The position numbers were made by a program, and so were the translations under genes. A stretch of DNA of 28,594 bases from JAXHUA01 sp034189695 (GTDB lineage Bacteria > Chloroflexota > Dehalococcoidia > E44-bin15). Location: positions 1 through 28,594 of the forward strand of contig JAXHUA010000041.1 of NCBI GenBank assembly GCA_034189695.1, read 5' to 3'. Every line of letters begins with the position of its first letter. Positions within the stretch are counted from its first letter, which is position 1. The notes below the pieces were generated by a model that was not told the DNA's origin, did no database searches, and saw only the letters and a list, made by a program, of their open reading frames with translations. Positions 7,686-15,421 of this stretch are shown here, one piece after another.

Positions 7686-8673
7686 TGTAGATAGTCACGC
7701 AACGGGCGCTCGTCGCCACCGGCGTCGCAGGCGCGAAGCCCGCCCACTTGCCTACGGCATGAAACGCGCCGTGGTCGTCACTGGAGCGTCGAGAGGGATC
7801 GGTGAGGCATGTGCCCTTCGCCTCGACAGTCTGGGTTTCACCGTATTCGCCGGGGTGCGCACAGCCACGGATGCCAGGGCTCTGCAACTGAAGGCGTCAC
7901 CACGGCTCATCCCGATACTGCTTGACGTCACCGACGGCGACAGCATCGCGTCCGCGGCTCGTACTGTGGCCGATTCTCTCCAGGGTGGCGGGCTCGCCGG
8001 CCTGGTCAACAACGCCGGCATCGCCGTTGCCGGCCCTCTGGAGTTCCTCGCCACGGACATGCTGCGACACCAGTTCGAGGTCAATGTGGTCGGGCAGGTT
8101 GCAGTCACTCAGGCCTTCCTGCCCCTATTGCGCAAAGGGAAAGGCCGTATCGTCAACATGGGGTCAAAGGAGGGCCGCCTCGCCATGCCCTTCCTGGGAC
8201 CATACTGCGCCTCCAAGTTCGCCCTTGAAGCCCTCACCGACTCACTGCGCATGGAGCTTCGGGCATGGGACATCCCGGTCTCCATAGTTGAACCGGGCAC
8301 CGTCGCCACGTCCATCCTTGAAAGGTCGATAGCAGCTGCGGAGGACACCGTTCGAGACCTTCCCGAACATGCCCACGAACTCTATGATCCGGCAATCGCC
8401 GCCGCGCGCCGGGCGGCCGACGGCATAGTCGCCAGCGCGGCTCCCGCAGACGCGGTTGCCGGCGCTGTGGTTCACGCGCTCACCGCCAGAAGGCCAAAAA
8501 GCCGGTATGTCGTCGGACGGGACGCGAGGCTGGTTTCACTTATGGCGAGGTTCATACCTGACACGCTGTGCCAATCGCTTGTATTACGGCAGATGGGGCT
8601 GCCACGCCAGTGTGCGCAGCTCGACAAAGGCAAAGTACCAGTAAACAGGAGGATGGAATGCAAGTGCTGGTGA
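7672..8673 (+). CDS. Short-chain dehydrogenase/reductase (classical SDR)
   Basis: 333 aa from a GTG at 7672 preceded by AAGGAG with a 7-nt spacer, so it overlaps the MarR gene. The NAD(P) motif TGASRGIG is at 37-44, NNAG at 113-116, and the catalytic serine (165), tyrosine (178) and lysine (182, in YCASK) have standard spacing. Homology to other SDRs begins near residue 30, where an ATG (7759) exists but lacks a ribosome binding site. The extra N-terminus is arginine-rich (ARRHRRRRREAR). The C-terminal part resembles retinol or 17-beta-hydroxysteroid dehydrogenase-like SDRs, suggesting a lipophilic alcohol or ketone substrate; this is inference. It is co-transcribed with the MarR and epimerase genes. 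Confidence 0.9.
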   Translation: MRANSVDSHATGARRHRRRRREARPLAYGMKRAVVVTGASRGIGEACALRLDSLGFTVFAGVRTATDARALQLKASPRLIPILLDVTDGDSIASAARTVADSLQGGGLAGLVNNAGIAVAGPLEFLATDMLRHQFEVNVVGQVAVTQAFLPLLRKGKGRIVNMGSKEGRLAMPFLGPYCASKFALEALTDSLRMELRAWDIPVSIVEPGTVATSILERSIAAAEDTVRDLPEHAHELYDPAIAAARRAADGIVASAAPADAVAGAVVHALTARRPKSRYVVGRDARLVSLMARFIPDTLCQSLVLRQMGLPRQCAQLDKGKVPVNRRMECKCW

Positions 8674-9614
8674 CAGGCGGAGCGGGCCGGTTAGGGATAA
8701 CCGTCTGCAACGCCTTTCTGAATGAGGGATTCCAGGTGCGGGTCTTCGACCTGGACAACAAACGCAACAGAACCAGTGTACGGGAGCTTGAAGGCCGGGC
8801 CGAGGTCTGCTGGGGAGACATCACCAGCCCCGATTCGGTTCGGGAGGCCCTGGATGGTGTTGACGCCGTGGTCCATATGGCCGCCATCCTTCCGCCGATA
8901 GCGCATGAGAAGCCCGAACTGGCGGCCAGGGTGAACGTGGAAGGAACACGGACACTCGTTTCGATGCTGAAGGAAGAAGACAGGCCCATTCCCCTTGTTT
9001 TCACGTCGTCCGTGGCCGTCTTTGGCCCGTCACCGACAAGGAGAGTGCCCGTCAACCCGCAGCGAGACAAGCCCAAACCGAAGGGCGCCTATGCGGAAAC
9101 CAAACTGCAGGCGGAGAACGCTATCAGAGACGCCGGCATTGACTATGCCATCCTGCGTCTAACCGCGACCATGTACCTCATGTTCAGCATCAGCGACCTG
9201 AAGCGCATGTTCAGCGTTCCCCTCGACAACCGCATTGAGTTCTGCCATCCGGGAGACACAGCCACGGCGATAGTGAACGCAGTCAAGGACTTCCAAGCGG
9301 TCAGGGGAAGGACGCTCGTCATCAGCGGTGGCCCTCGCCAGCGGATGCTGTACCGGGACATGATCGCGCGCATTCTGGGCGTCATGCGCCTTCCGGTGCC
9401 ACCAGCGCGCAAGTTCACCGCCGAGCCGTACTATCTCGACTGGTATGATACCAGCGAGTCCGAGCGGTTGCTCAAATTCCAGCGAAGAACGTTCGCCGAC
9501 TACCTGAAGGACTACTCCGGGCAGTTGGCCAAGCGCTACACCTGCCTGTTCCTGCCGTTCATGGCCTACTTCGTCGGGCCCCTGTTCGGCCGGATTATCT
9601 CCTATTTCATGTAG
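8658..9614 (+). CDS. NAD-dependent epimerase/dehydratase-family protein (extended SDR)
   Basis: 318 aa. The Rossmann motif GGAGRLG (7-13) starts almost at the N-terminus, WGDIT (52-56) and a VVHMAA segment follow, TSSVAVFG holds the catalytic serine, and Y145-x3-K149 completes the active site. The C-terminus ends in a hydrophobic stretch (LFLPFMAYFVGPLFG) that could bind the membrane or close a lipophilic pocket. The ATG at 8658 has AGGAGG upstream inside the SDR gene, and the two genes overlap by 16 nt. Extended SDRs act on nucleotide sugars, but also on sterols, terpenoids and flavonoid-like compounds. With the partner SDR, a two-step redox conversion of a hydrophobic compound is plausible, not shown. 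Confidence 0.88.
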   Translation: MQVLVTGGAGRLGITVCNAFLNEGFQVRVFDLDNKRNRTSVRELEGRAEVCWGDITSPDSVREALDGVDAVVHMAAILPPIAHEKPELAARVNVEGTRTLVSMLKEEDRPIPLVFTSSVAVFGPSPTRRVPVNPQRDKPKPKGAYAETKLQAENAIRDAGIDYAILRLTATMYLMFSISDLKRMFSVPLDNRIEFCHPGDTATAIVNAVKDFQAVRGRTLVISGGPRQRMLYRDMIARILGVMRLPVPPARKFTAEPYYLDWYDTSESERLLKFQRRTFADYLKDYSGQLAKRYTCLFLPFMAYFVGPLFGRIISYFM

Positions 9615-9645
9615 GCCGAACAACCCCGGCCCGCTGTGTAGCACA

Positions 9646-9698
9646 CTGGCGTGTCCGCCCGACCCCGCAGGCGACCGTCAACCTTCAGGACACGCCAG
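9646..9698. terminator. Inverted repeat between convergent genes
   Basis: CTGGCGTGTCC (9646-9656) and GGACACGCCAG (9688-9698) are perfectly complementary over 11 bp with a 31-nt loop. It fills the gap between the epimerase gene and the nitronate monooxygenase gene, which converge here. A smaller stem, GGCGAC/GTCGCC, overlaps the monooxygenase stop codon. There is no T-tract on either side, so a terminator role is inferred from position only. Confidence 0.4.
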
Positions 9699-9707
9699 GC
9701 GACGTGA

Positions 9708-10667
9708 CTACTGGTCGCCGGTGAGAGCGCCCAAACCACGACATATCTGCGTTGCCTCCTCAAGCATTGCACGCATTATGTCTGCGACGCTCTCCACACT
9801 GACTATCATCCCGCTGACCTGCCCCGCCGTGACGCTGATGCTGGAGCCCTTCGTCCTTCTCCTCCTTATCTCATTCGCGAGATCCTCAAGCTCCTCAAGA
9901 GTCGCCCCGTCTCTTTGCCGCCTGAACCAGTGCTCCACCTCAGGGCTCTTGATCACGCGGACATTCCTTCCTGTGAAGACCGGCGTCGCGACGGTATCCT
10001 CCTCCGAGGCCTCGACAATCCGCCGTTTCTGTTCCTCATTCGCGCCGCTCTCATTGCTCGCGAGGAACCGCGTGCCCATTTGAATCCCGCAAGCCCCCAG
10101 GGCCAGCGCGGCGACAAACCCCCGCGCGTCGCCGATCCCGCCCGCTGCAACCACGGGAATACCGACCGCGCTTACCACCTGCGGGATGAGCGGCAGGCTG
10201 CACACCACCCCCACGTGTCCACCGGCCTCCATGCCTGACGCGATGACGGCGTCCGCCCCTTCCTCCTCCATCCGCACCGCGTGCCTTACTGCCGCGACCA
10301 CGGGGAGAACGGTGATGCCATGTTCCTTCAAGAGCGAGACGATCAGCTGCCTGGGGTCGCCACGGCCGGTGGTGACAATCGTCACCCCTTCCTCGACGGC
10401 CGTTTTCGCCACCCGCTCGACAAATGCGGGTCTGGCAGCGTAGATATTCAGTCCAAAAGGTCTGTCGGTCAGCGCCCGCGTCTGGTGTATCTCCTCACGC
10501 AGTTCCCTGTCACTCAGGCCGTAAGACGCCAGTACCCCAAGCCCGCCAGCATTGGAGACGCCAGCGGCCAAGCGCGGCCCGCCGCTGACTCCTCCCAGAG
10601 CCCCCTGGAGTATGGGGTATCTGATCCCGAGAAGGTCACATATCCTCGTGTGAAACATCTCAAACAT
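9708..10667 (-). CDS. Nitronate monooxygenase / FabK-like flavoprotein
   Basis: 319 aa, a TIM-barrel FMN enzyme of the 2-nitropropane dioxygenase family. Motifs in order: PILQGALGG (18-26), SNAGGLGVLAS (38-48), GMEAGGHVG (145-153) with the conserved His151, PVVAAGGIGD (171-180), and GACGIQMGTRFL (191-202) for phosphate binding. Members either oxidise nitronates or, in the FabK group, reduce enoyl-ACP; these motifs alone do not settle which. The start is uncertain: ATG 10667 fits the usual N-terminus (HTRICDLLGIRYPI), another ATG lies 3 codons in, and neither has a clear ribosome binding site. The frame is open to a TTG at 10730. No fatty-acid synthesis genes adjoin it. It is divergent from the HDAC-like gene. 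Confidence 0.88.
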   Translation of the reverse strand: MFEMFHTRICDLLGIRYPILQGALGGVSGGPRLAAGVSNAGGLGVLASYGLSDRELREEIHQTRALTDRPFGLNIYAARPAFVERVAKTAVEEGVTIVTTGRGDPRQLIVSLLKEHGITVLPVVAAVRHAVRMEEEGADAVIASGMEAGGHVGVVCSLPLIPQVVSAVGIPVVAAGGIGDARGFVAALALGACGIQMGTRFLASNESGANEEQKRRIVEASEEDTVATPVFTGRNVRVIKSPEVEHWFRRQRDGATLEELEDLANEIRRRRTKGSSISVTAGQVSGMIVSVESVADIMRAMLEEATQICRGLGALTGDQ

Positions 10668-10747
10668 AGCGGCGGCACACGCACTTGCGACTCTCCGCCC
10701 CCCGGGCCCCCTCCCTGCCCACCATCGCAAGCCGGAGCAGCCCTGTG

Positions 10748-10774
10748 CAGGCTACAACCCGACCTTGTAGCCTG
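10748..10774. repeat. Perfect 10-bp inverted repeat between divergent genes
   Basis: CAGGCTACAA (10748-10757) and TTGTAGCCTG (10765-10774) are separated by 7 nt. It lies 81 bp upstream of the monooxygenase start and 184 bp upstream of the HDAC-like start. No T-tract adjoins it on either strand. Size and position resemble an operator for a dimeric regulator, or a hairpin in the monooxygenase leader. Confidence 0.5.
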
Positions 10775-10957
10775 TCAAGAGCGCTGATCGCGCCTCCGGG
10801 CTGGAAAAAGCGACGAGAATGAGATACGATTCTAATAGGGAGACTGCAGTCAAGCCCTGTGGCGTCGTGGTGCGACCAGGGTGAGCGCCAGCCACGACCC
10901 GCGTGAAGCACACATGGCCTCTCATTCCTTCGTTGGGTGTAGCAAGCTGCAGCCAGA

Positions 10958-12073
10958 ATGGCTATCGGGATTCTCTATAGAGACGAGCTGAGAGAGTACG
11001 ACTTCGGACCCGCCCACCCCTTCCGAGGCAACCGGTACAGGGCGTTCGTCGACCTCCTCGTGGACAGCCTGGCCGACGACCACAACTACAGGATCGTTCA
11101 GGCGGACTGGGCCACGGAAGAAGACCTGCTCCGGATATGTGACAGGGACTACATCGACTTCACTGCGCAGTTCTACCGGGAGGCCAATCTCGGTGCGGTC
11201 CAGAATGGCCCGTTCTCACAGTTCCACTCGCCGGACAATATGCCTAGCGGCAGGCCGGGGGAAGTAGAGGAGGCAGCCAGGCTCGTCGTCGGCCAGGCCA
11301 AGCTGGCGTGCGATCTGACCCAACGCGGAGAGTTCGCCAAGGTGGTATCTCTTGGGGGAGGCCTGCACCACGCCCACAGACGCTATGGGGAGGGCTTCTG
11401 CATCTACAACGACGTAGCGTTCTGCGCCCTGTATCTCATCGAGGAGTATGGACTGGAGCGCGTGCTCATTCTTGACACCGACGCCCATGCCGGCAACGGC
11501 ACAAGCGACTACTTCTACGACACGTCGAAGGTACTGCTCATCGACATTCACCAGGACCCGTTCACCATCTATCCCGGCACCGGCTTCCCGAACCAGATAG
11601 GCGAAGGTGACGGGAAGGGCTACACAGTCAACGTGCCACTCCCCGTCTCGGCTGGCGACGATTCCTATCAGCTGGTGTTCGACGAAGTGGTCCAACCCAT
11701 CGCTGAGGAATACAGGCCACAGATGATCATCAGAAACGGCGGCTCGGACCCGCACGTCTTCGACGGCCTCACCAGCCTTGGTCTGACCTTGAAGGGGTTC
11801 AACTTCATCGGAAAAAGAGTCGGCGCGCTGTCCGACCAGCTCTGCCAGGGCCGTGCCGTTGACCTGCCCTGCTCCGGCTACAACCAGCGCGTGCTTCCGT
11901 ACGCCTGGCTGTCGCTCATCTGCGGGCTGGTGAACATCGACCTCGCTCTCTCAGAGCCCGAGCCTCTGCCTCAAAGTCCAGCCAGGGACCGGTCACTCGA
12001 GGAGACGGCGCTGGCTATTCAACGGGTCAGGAAGTACCTCAAAGGCTCCTGGCGCTGCTTCAGCGACGCGTAG
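10958..12073 (+). CDS. Histone deacetylase superfamily (AcuC/acetylpolyamine amidohydrolase-like) hydrolase
   Basis: 371 aa, an arginase/deacetylase-fold zinc enzyme. The active-site pair H137-H138 lies in GGGLHHAH and is followed by GEGFCIYNDVA. Zinc ligands D175 and H177 lie in DTDAHAGNGT, and D264 in GGSDPH. Most members have DxDxHHGNGT; here the second histidine is alanine (A178). The transition-state tyrosine, usually in GGGY, is probably Y308 in PCSGYN. Bacterial members deacetylate acetylpolyamines, small acetylated compounds or acetyl-lysine proteins. No acetyltransferase is adjacent. The ATG at 10958 has no good ribosome binding site, so expression may be weak or the start may differ. 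Its last 81 nt overlap the DUF763 gene on the other strand. Confidence 0.88.
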   Translation: MAIGILYRDELREYDFGPAHPFRGNRYRAFVDLLVDSLADDHNYRIVQADWATEEDLLRICDRDYIDFTAQFYREANLGAVQNGPFSQFHSPDNMPSGRPGEVEEAARLVVGQAKLACDLTQRGEFAKVVSLGGGLHHAHRRYGEGFCIYNDVAFCALYLIEEYGLERVLILDTDAHAGNGTSDYFYDTSKVLLIDIHQDPFTIYPGTGFPNQIGEGDGKGYTVNVPLPVSAGDDSYQLVFDEVVQPIAEEYRPQMIIRNGGSDPHVFDGLTSLGLTLKGFNFIGKRVGALSDQLCQGRAVDLPCSGYNQRVLPYAWLSLICGLVNIDLALSEPEPLPQSPARDRSLEETALAIQRVRKYLKGSWRCFSDA

Positions 12074-13177
12074 CCGCCTCAATGCTTCGATTCTATCCCT
12101 GTTGTCGAGCCTTGCCCGGCGCACGGCTTCACCAAGAATGCTGATACTCCTGTCGTAAGTCTCCCGGTCCACGGGGAACGGGTGTCCGTCCTTCCCCCCG
12201 TGAGCGAAACTGTAGCGCGCCGGGTCTCGGAAGCTCGGAGCGACACCGAAGACCATCTCAGAGATGAGGGTAAGAGCCCGAACAGTCCGGGGGCCGACTC
12301 CTTGAAGCCCCAGCAATTGCTCGAAGTCCTGCGGTTGCCGCTCGTGTGCCAGAAACAGGCCTTTGCTGACGTGCTCGGGGTGGATGTCCTCAGCCGTGAT
12401 GTAGTGACGACGCGGCATCTCCAGCGCCTTCAGCCTTCTCAGTTCGTTGAGCAGCTTCTCCGGCTTCCCCTCAGCGCTGACCTAGGCTATCGTCGACCGC
12501 GCCGCCGCGCTCTCCTCCGCCACCAGGTTCAGTGCCATGCCCATGGCATCGGAGCAGATGGCGCTGTGGGGCTCGCAGGTGAAATCGTCCAGCTTCTCGC
12601 CAAGCCAGTGGTACCTGCGGGCGTAGCCATTGCCCTCATTCATCCCCTGCTGCACCACCGCCCACGACCCGTCACCGGTGAAGAAGAACGTATGGTGGTA
12701 GAGCTCATAGCCATCCTGAAGAGCCGCGTTGTCCACCTTGGCGGCCATCTTGCTGGCGTAGACCAGCCCGGCCGGGTCCACCGACAGCGCTCCCTCCCTG
12801 CTGGCGATGTCCGTCGGCGTCTTTCTCGAGGCTCGCCCCTTGCCGCCGGCCACGAACAGCCCGGTGTCTGTCTCAATGCCCTTCAGTCCCTCTTTCAGAG
12901 CGCCACACACCGTGGTGGTAACCCCACTGCTGTGCCACTCGAAGCCGACGACACATCCCAGCGCCTGGAACCAGAAGGGGTCAGACAGACGCCGCAGCAC
13001 CTCGTGTGGCCCGAACTCCGTGACGATGGCCAGTGTAATCTCGCGGCTCAGCCTGACCATGCGTTCAAACAGCCACCGAGGCGCACGGCCGCCATGCAGC
13101 GGCACATTGCCAACCCCGGTCCGGCGCAACCCGTTCACGTTCATCGGTGCCATTATCCCATGACGCCCCCGGGCCAT
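11993..13177 (-). pseudogene. DUF763 protein interrupted by one in-frame amber codon
   Basis: Reading from 13177, a DUF763 protein runs 231 codons to a TAG at 12482-12484. The same frame then stays open for another 162 codons to the TGA at 11993, and the downstream translation (VSAEGKPEKLLNELRRLK...) is clearly the rest of the same family. The first part has LHGGRAPRWLFERM, RRLSDPFWFQALGC, WHSSGVTTTV, VAGGKG and YELYHHTFFFTGDGSWAVVQ. The second part has a helix-hairpin-helix-like segment, LLGLQGVGPRTVRALTLI, typical of DNA binding. There is no frameshift and no other lesion. The ATG at 12418 lacks a separate ribosome binding site. The start could also be an ATG at 13153 or 13144. A nonsense mutation, a sequence error or stop-codon readthrough could all explain it. 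TAG ends several neighbouring genes, so general reassignment is unlikely. Confidence 0.85.
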
Positions 13178-13232
13178 TCAATTGCCCCAGCGGCGGTTCA
13201 CCACGCCCCTCACCACACGATGCCCTTCTCTC

Positions 13233-13261
13233 TTGCCTATGGTAGCGCCTCTCACTACAAT
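13233..13261 (+). promoter_or_regulatory. Candidate sigma-70 promoter for the gene at 13319
   Basis: TTGCCT (13233-13238, 4 of 6) and TACAAT (13256-13261, 5 of 6) are 17 bp apart. The leader to the GTG at 13319 would be about 51 nt. It sits in the 141-bp gap that divides this gene from the divergent DUF763 gene. Confidence 0.5.
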
Positions 13262-13318
13262 GACCATAGCGACAACAACCAGAGCCGGGCCGGCGATGGT
13301 CGAGCGAGGTGAGATGAA

Positions 13319-14020
13319 GTGGAGACGGAGGACGACCGAATACGATACGCCATCCAGCACACAGCGGTCTTGAGATTCCCTGAGCAGGCGCTGGCCACCT
13401 TCGGCACCACGAATGTGGACTACTATCTCCTGACCAAGCCGGTCTACGCTGAGCCCACCAGCGAGGACGAGACGGTCGTGCGCCAGGGCAGAGTCAGCGC
13501 CGAGAAACCGAGAATCATCACACCGTCTTACCTCACGAAGATCGAGGGATTCGGGGAGAGCGCCCGGAAGTACATCGAGCTGGTCATGAGAGAGTATGGC
13601 CCTCACACGCCGGGACTCCTGTACAGCTACAGGAACGAGCCAAAGGAGTTCAGCATCGTCTCCGACGCCATGGAGGTAGTGGCCGGCCGCCTCGGCGAGA
13701 GAATCGACAAGGAAGGCAACAAGCTCGCCGCGATCATACGCGGCGTCGACGAGCTCTGGGACGTTTCACTGCTGAAGTTCATAAGGGAGCTGACCGAGGG
13801 TTCGCTGAGGACCAACCTCGCTGAGCTGGGCAGCCGAGGGCTGCTGGACGTGGACCGCGCCGGCGTTCCGAGAGACGCGAGGTACAGGATTGAGCGGCTG
13901 TTTCAACAGGTCGCCAGTGGCGAAAGCGACCCGTCAGAACTCAAGAAAGAGCTCGACAGGTGGGACCTGTTCACGGAGTATGAAGACCGCTTCCTGACCC
14001 TTTTTCACAGAGGCCGCTGA
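13319..14020 (+). CDS. Conserved-looking hypothetical protein, function unknown
   Basis: 233 aa; I do not recognise a named family. It is soluble, with no signal peptide, membrane segment or cysteine pattern. The N-terminal 60 residues are mixed alpha/beta (YAIQHTAVLRFPEQ...NVDYYLLTKP). The middle (about 67-150) has ITPSYLTKIEGFGESARKY and LLYSYRNEPKEFSIVSDAM. The C-terminal third is helical and charged (LWDVSLLKFIRELTEG, then a segment ending RYRIERLFQQV), possibly a winged-helix-like or oligomerisation region. The GTG at 13319 has GAGGTGAG 6 nt upstream. Normal codon use and a promoter support a real gene. The DUF763 gene is divergent on one side and the CoA-transferase genes converge on the other, so it is probably transcribed alone. 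Confidence 0.75.
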   Translation: METEDDRIRYAIQHTAVLRFPEQALATFGTTNVDYYLLTKPVYAEPTSEDETVVRQGRVSAEKPRIITPSYLTKIEGFGESARKYIELVMREYGPHTPGLLYSYRNEPKEFSIVSDAMEVVAGRLGERIDKEGNKLAAIIRGVDELWDVSLLKFIRELTEGSLRTNLAELGSRGLLDVDRAGVPRDARYRIERLFQQVASGESDPSELKKELDRWDLFTEYEDRFLTLFHRGR

Positions 14021-14098
14021 CAGCGACAGCGCCGCACCGTGTGCAACGAATGGAACCGCCCGGTCTGGCGATAATCAGAAGAGCGTCCGGCGGGCGGG

Positions 14099-15295
14099 TC
14101 AGAGAATGGCGCCCTCCTCCTTCATTGCCACGATCTGCTCCCAGTCGTACCCCAGGTTCAGCAGGATCTCCTCGGTATGCTGGCCCAGTTCCGGGGCAAT
14201 ACCCTCCGCCCTCCCCGGCGTCTCGCTGAAATCGACGTTGACCCCCACCACCTGCACCTTGCCCGCTTCCGGATGGTCGAGTGTGACAAGGTACTCGTTC
14301 TCCAGGACCTGTGGGTCCGAAGCCAGCTCCGTGAACTGCCTGACCGGTGACCAGGGGAACTGACAGTCCTTGAACCGCTCGATCCACTCGCTCTGGCTCT
14401 TCGTCAGGAACAGGTCGTCCAGTATCGAAATCAGGGCGGCACTGTTGTCACGCCTCGCGTCGCGCGTGTTGAATCTCGCGTCGTCGGTCAGATGCTCGAT
14501 TCCAGCCGCCCGACAGAACTCAGCCCAACTCTCATAGTCCTGCAACACTGCAAACTGAATCCAGCGCTGGTCTTTCGTCTGATAGATGGCGTACAGGGCG
14601 CCATCGCGCTCATGAGGTACGGCGAACATGTCCTTACCAGCATGGAGAGATGCATCAATGGAGCACGAGACCATCTTCATGAGGCTTCCCAGAAGCGAGG
14701 TATGCACCATTTGACCTCGACCTGTCTTGCTCCTGTGATGAAGGGCCACCATAATGCCGTATACCAGCAGCGTTGCCGCCATGTAGTCACCAAGGGCGGG
14801 AGGCCACAACGGAGGGCGGGCGCCAGGTTCAGCGAAGCTTGTCAGCAGCCCGGAGCCGGCGGCGCCGGTGACCTCGAAAGCCCCACGATTCGTAAACGGG
14901 CCTTTCATACCCCACCCGGTACCAAGAGCGTAGATGAGCCTGGGATTGATGCCGCTCAGCGTCTCATAGTCCATTCCGAGCCGCTTCAGTCCACGCTCTC
15001 TCAGATTCGTCACGAACACATCCGAGTCCGCCGCCAGCTTGTGCGCCACCTCGCGCGCCTTCTCGTAGTGCAAGTCCATGGCCATGCTCTTCTTCCCCCG
15101 GTGGACCTGCTCATAGTACGAATTGAAACCGGCATAGGATACGTCCTTTATCACGTCAACCCCGCGCAACGGCTCCCCTCCCTGTGGGCTCTCTATCTTG
15201 ATTACCTCAGCCCCCATTTCGGCGAGGTACTGCGCGGCACGAGGACCGAAGGCGTGCTGGGTGAGGTCCAGAACCTTGATATCTTCAAGAGGCAT
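14099..15295 (-). CDS. Family III (CaiB/BaiF-type) CoA-transferase, copy 2 of a tandem pair
   Basis: 398 aa. Family III CoA-transferases move CoA between carboxylic acids through an aspartyl-CoA thioester. Visible signatures are LEDIKVLDLTQHAFGPRAAQYLAEMGAEVIK-type N-terminus, MDYETLSGINPRLIYA (108-123), and PPALGD with the catalytic aspartate at 170, equivalent to Asp169 of formyl-CoA transferase. GQHTEEILLNLGYDWEQI closes the C-terminus. It is a close paralogue of the next gene; both end in EEGAIL. The ATG at 15295 is 13 nt after AAGGAG; a GTG two codons earlier (15301) has a better 7-nt spacing and may be the true start. It is second in a minus-strand pair, separated by 126 nt with a hairpin. 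The acid substrate cannot be told from sequence. Confidence 0.9.
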   Translation of the reverse strand: MPLEDIKVLDLTQHAFGPRAAQYLAEMGAEVIKIESPQGGEPLRGVDVIKDVSYAGFNSYYEQVHRGKKSMAMDLHYEKAREVAHKLAADSDVFVTNLRERGLKRLGMDYETLSGINPRLIYALGTGWGMKGPFTNRGAFEVTGAAGSGLLTSFAEPGARPPLWPPALGDYMAATLLVYGIMVALHHRSKTGRGQMVHTSLLGSLMKMVSCSIDASLHAGKDMFAVPHERDGALYAIYQTKDQRWIQFAVLQDYESWAEFCRAAGIEHLTDDARFNTRDARRDNSAALISILDDLFLTKSQSEWIERFKDCQFPWSPVRQFTELASDPQVLENEYLVTLDHPEAGKVQVVGVNVDFSETPGRAEGIAPELGQHTEEILLNLGYDWEQIVAMKEEGAIL

Positions 15296-15352
15296 GACCA
15301 CGAACGTGCTCCTTTCCGTTACTTCACATTCTGTTTTAGAACGCCACAAGGG

Positions 15353-15376
15353 ACTCCGCGTTTCGTCTCGCGGAGT
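15353..15376. repeat. Hairpin between the two CoA-transferase genes
   Basis: ACTCCGCG (15353-15360) and CGCGGAGT (15369-15376) pair perfectly with an 8-nt loop; on the minus strand the stem extends by GGG/CCC across a 2-nt bulge. No T-tract follows. It may stabilise the upstream mRNA end or tune expression of the second gene. Confidence 0.45.
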
Positions 15377-15421
15377 ATCCCCTCTAATGCACACGTGGGA
15401 CGCAAGCGCCTCAGCGGGACG

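Noticed and set aside
12482..12484. Genome-wide reassignment of TAG (for example pyrrolysine)
   Set aside because: TAG ends several intact genes in this window, so general reassignment is not supported; local readthrough or mutation remains open.
12182..13312. 376-aa open frame on the plus strand opposite the DUF763 gene
   Set aside because: The DUF763 protein is clearly the coding sense; this frame has no family features.
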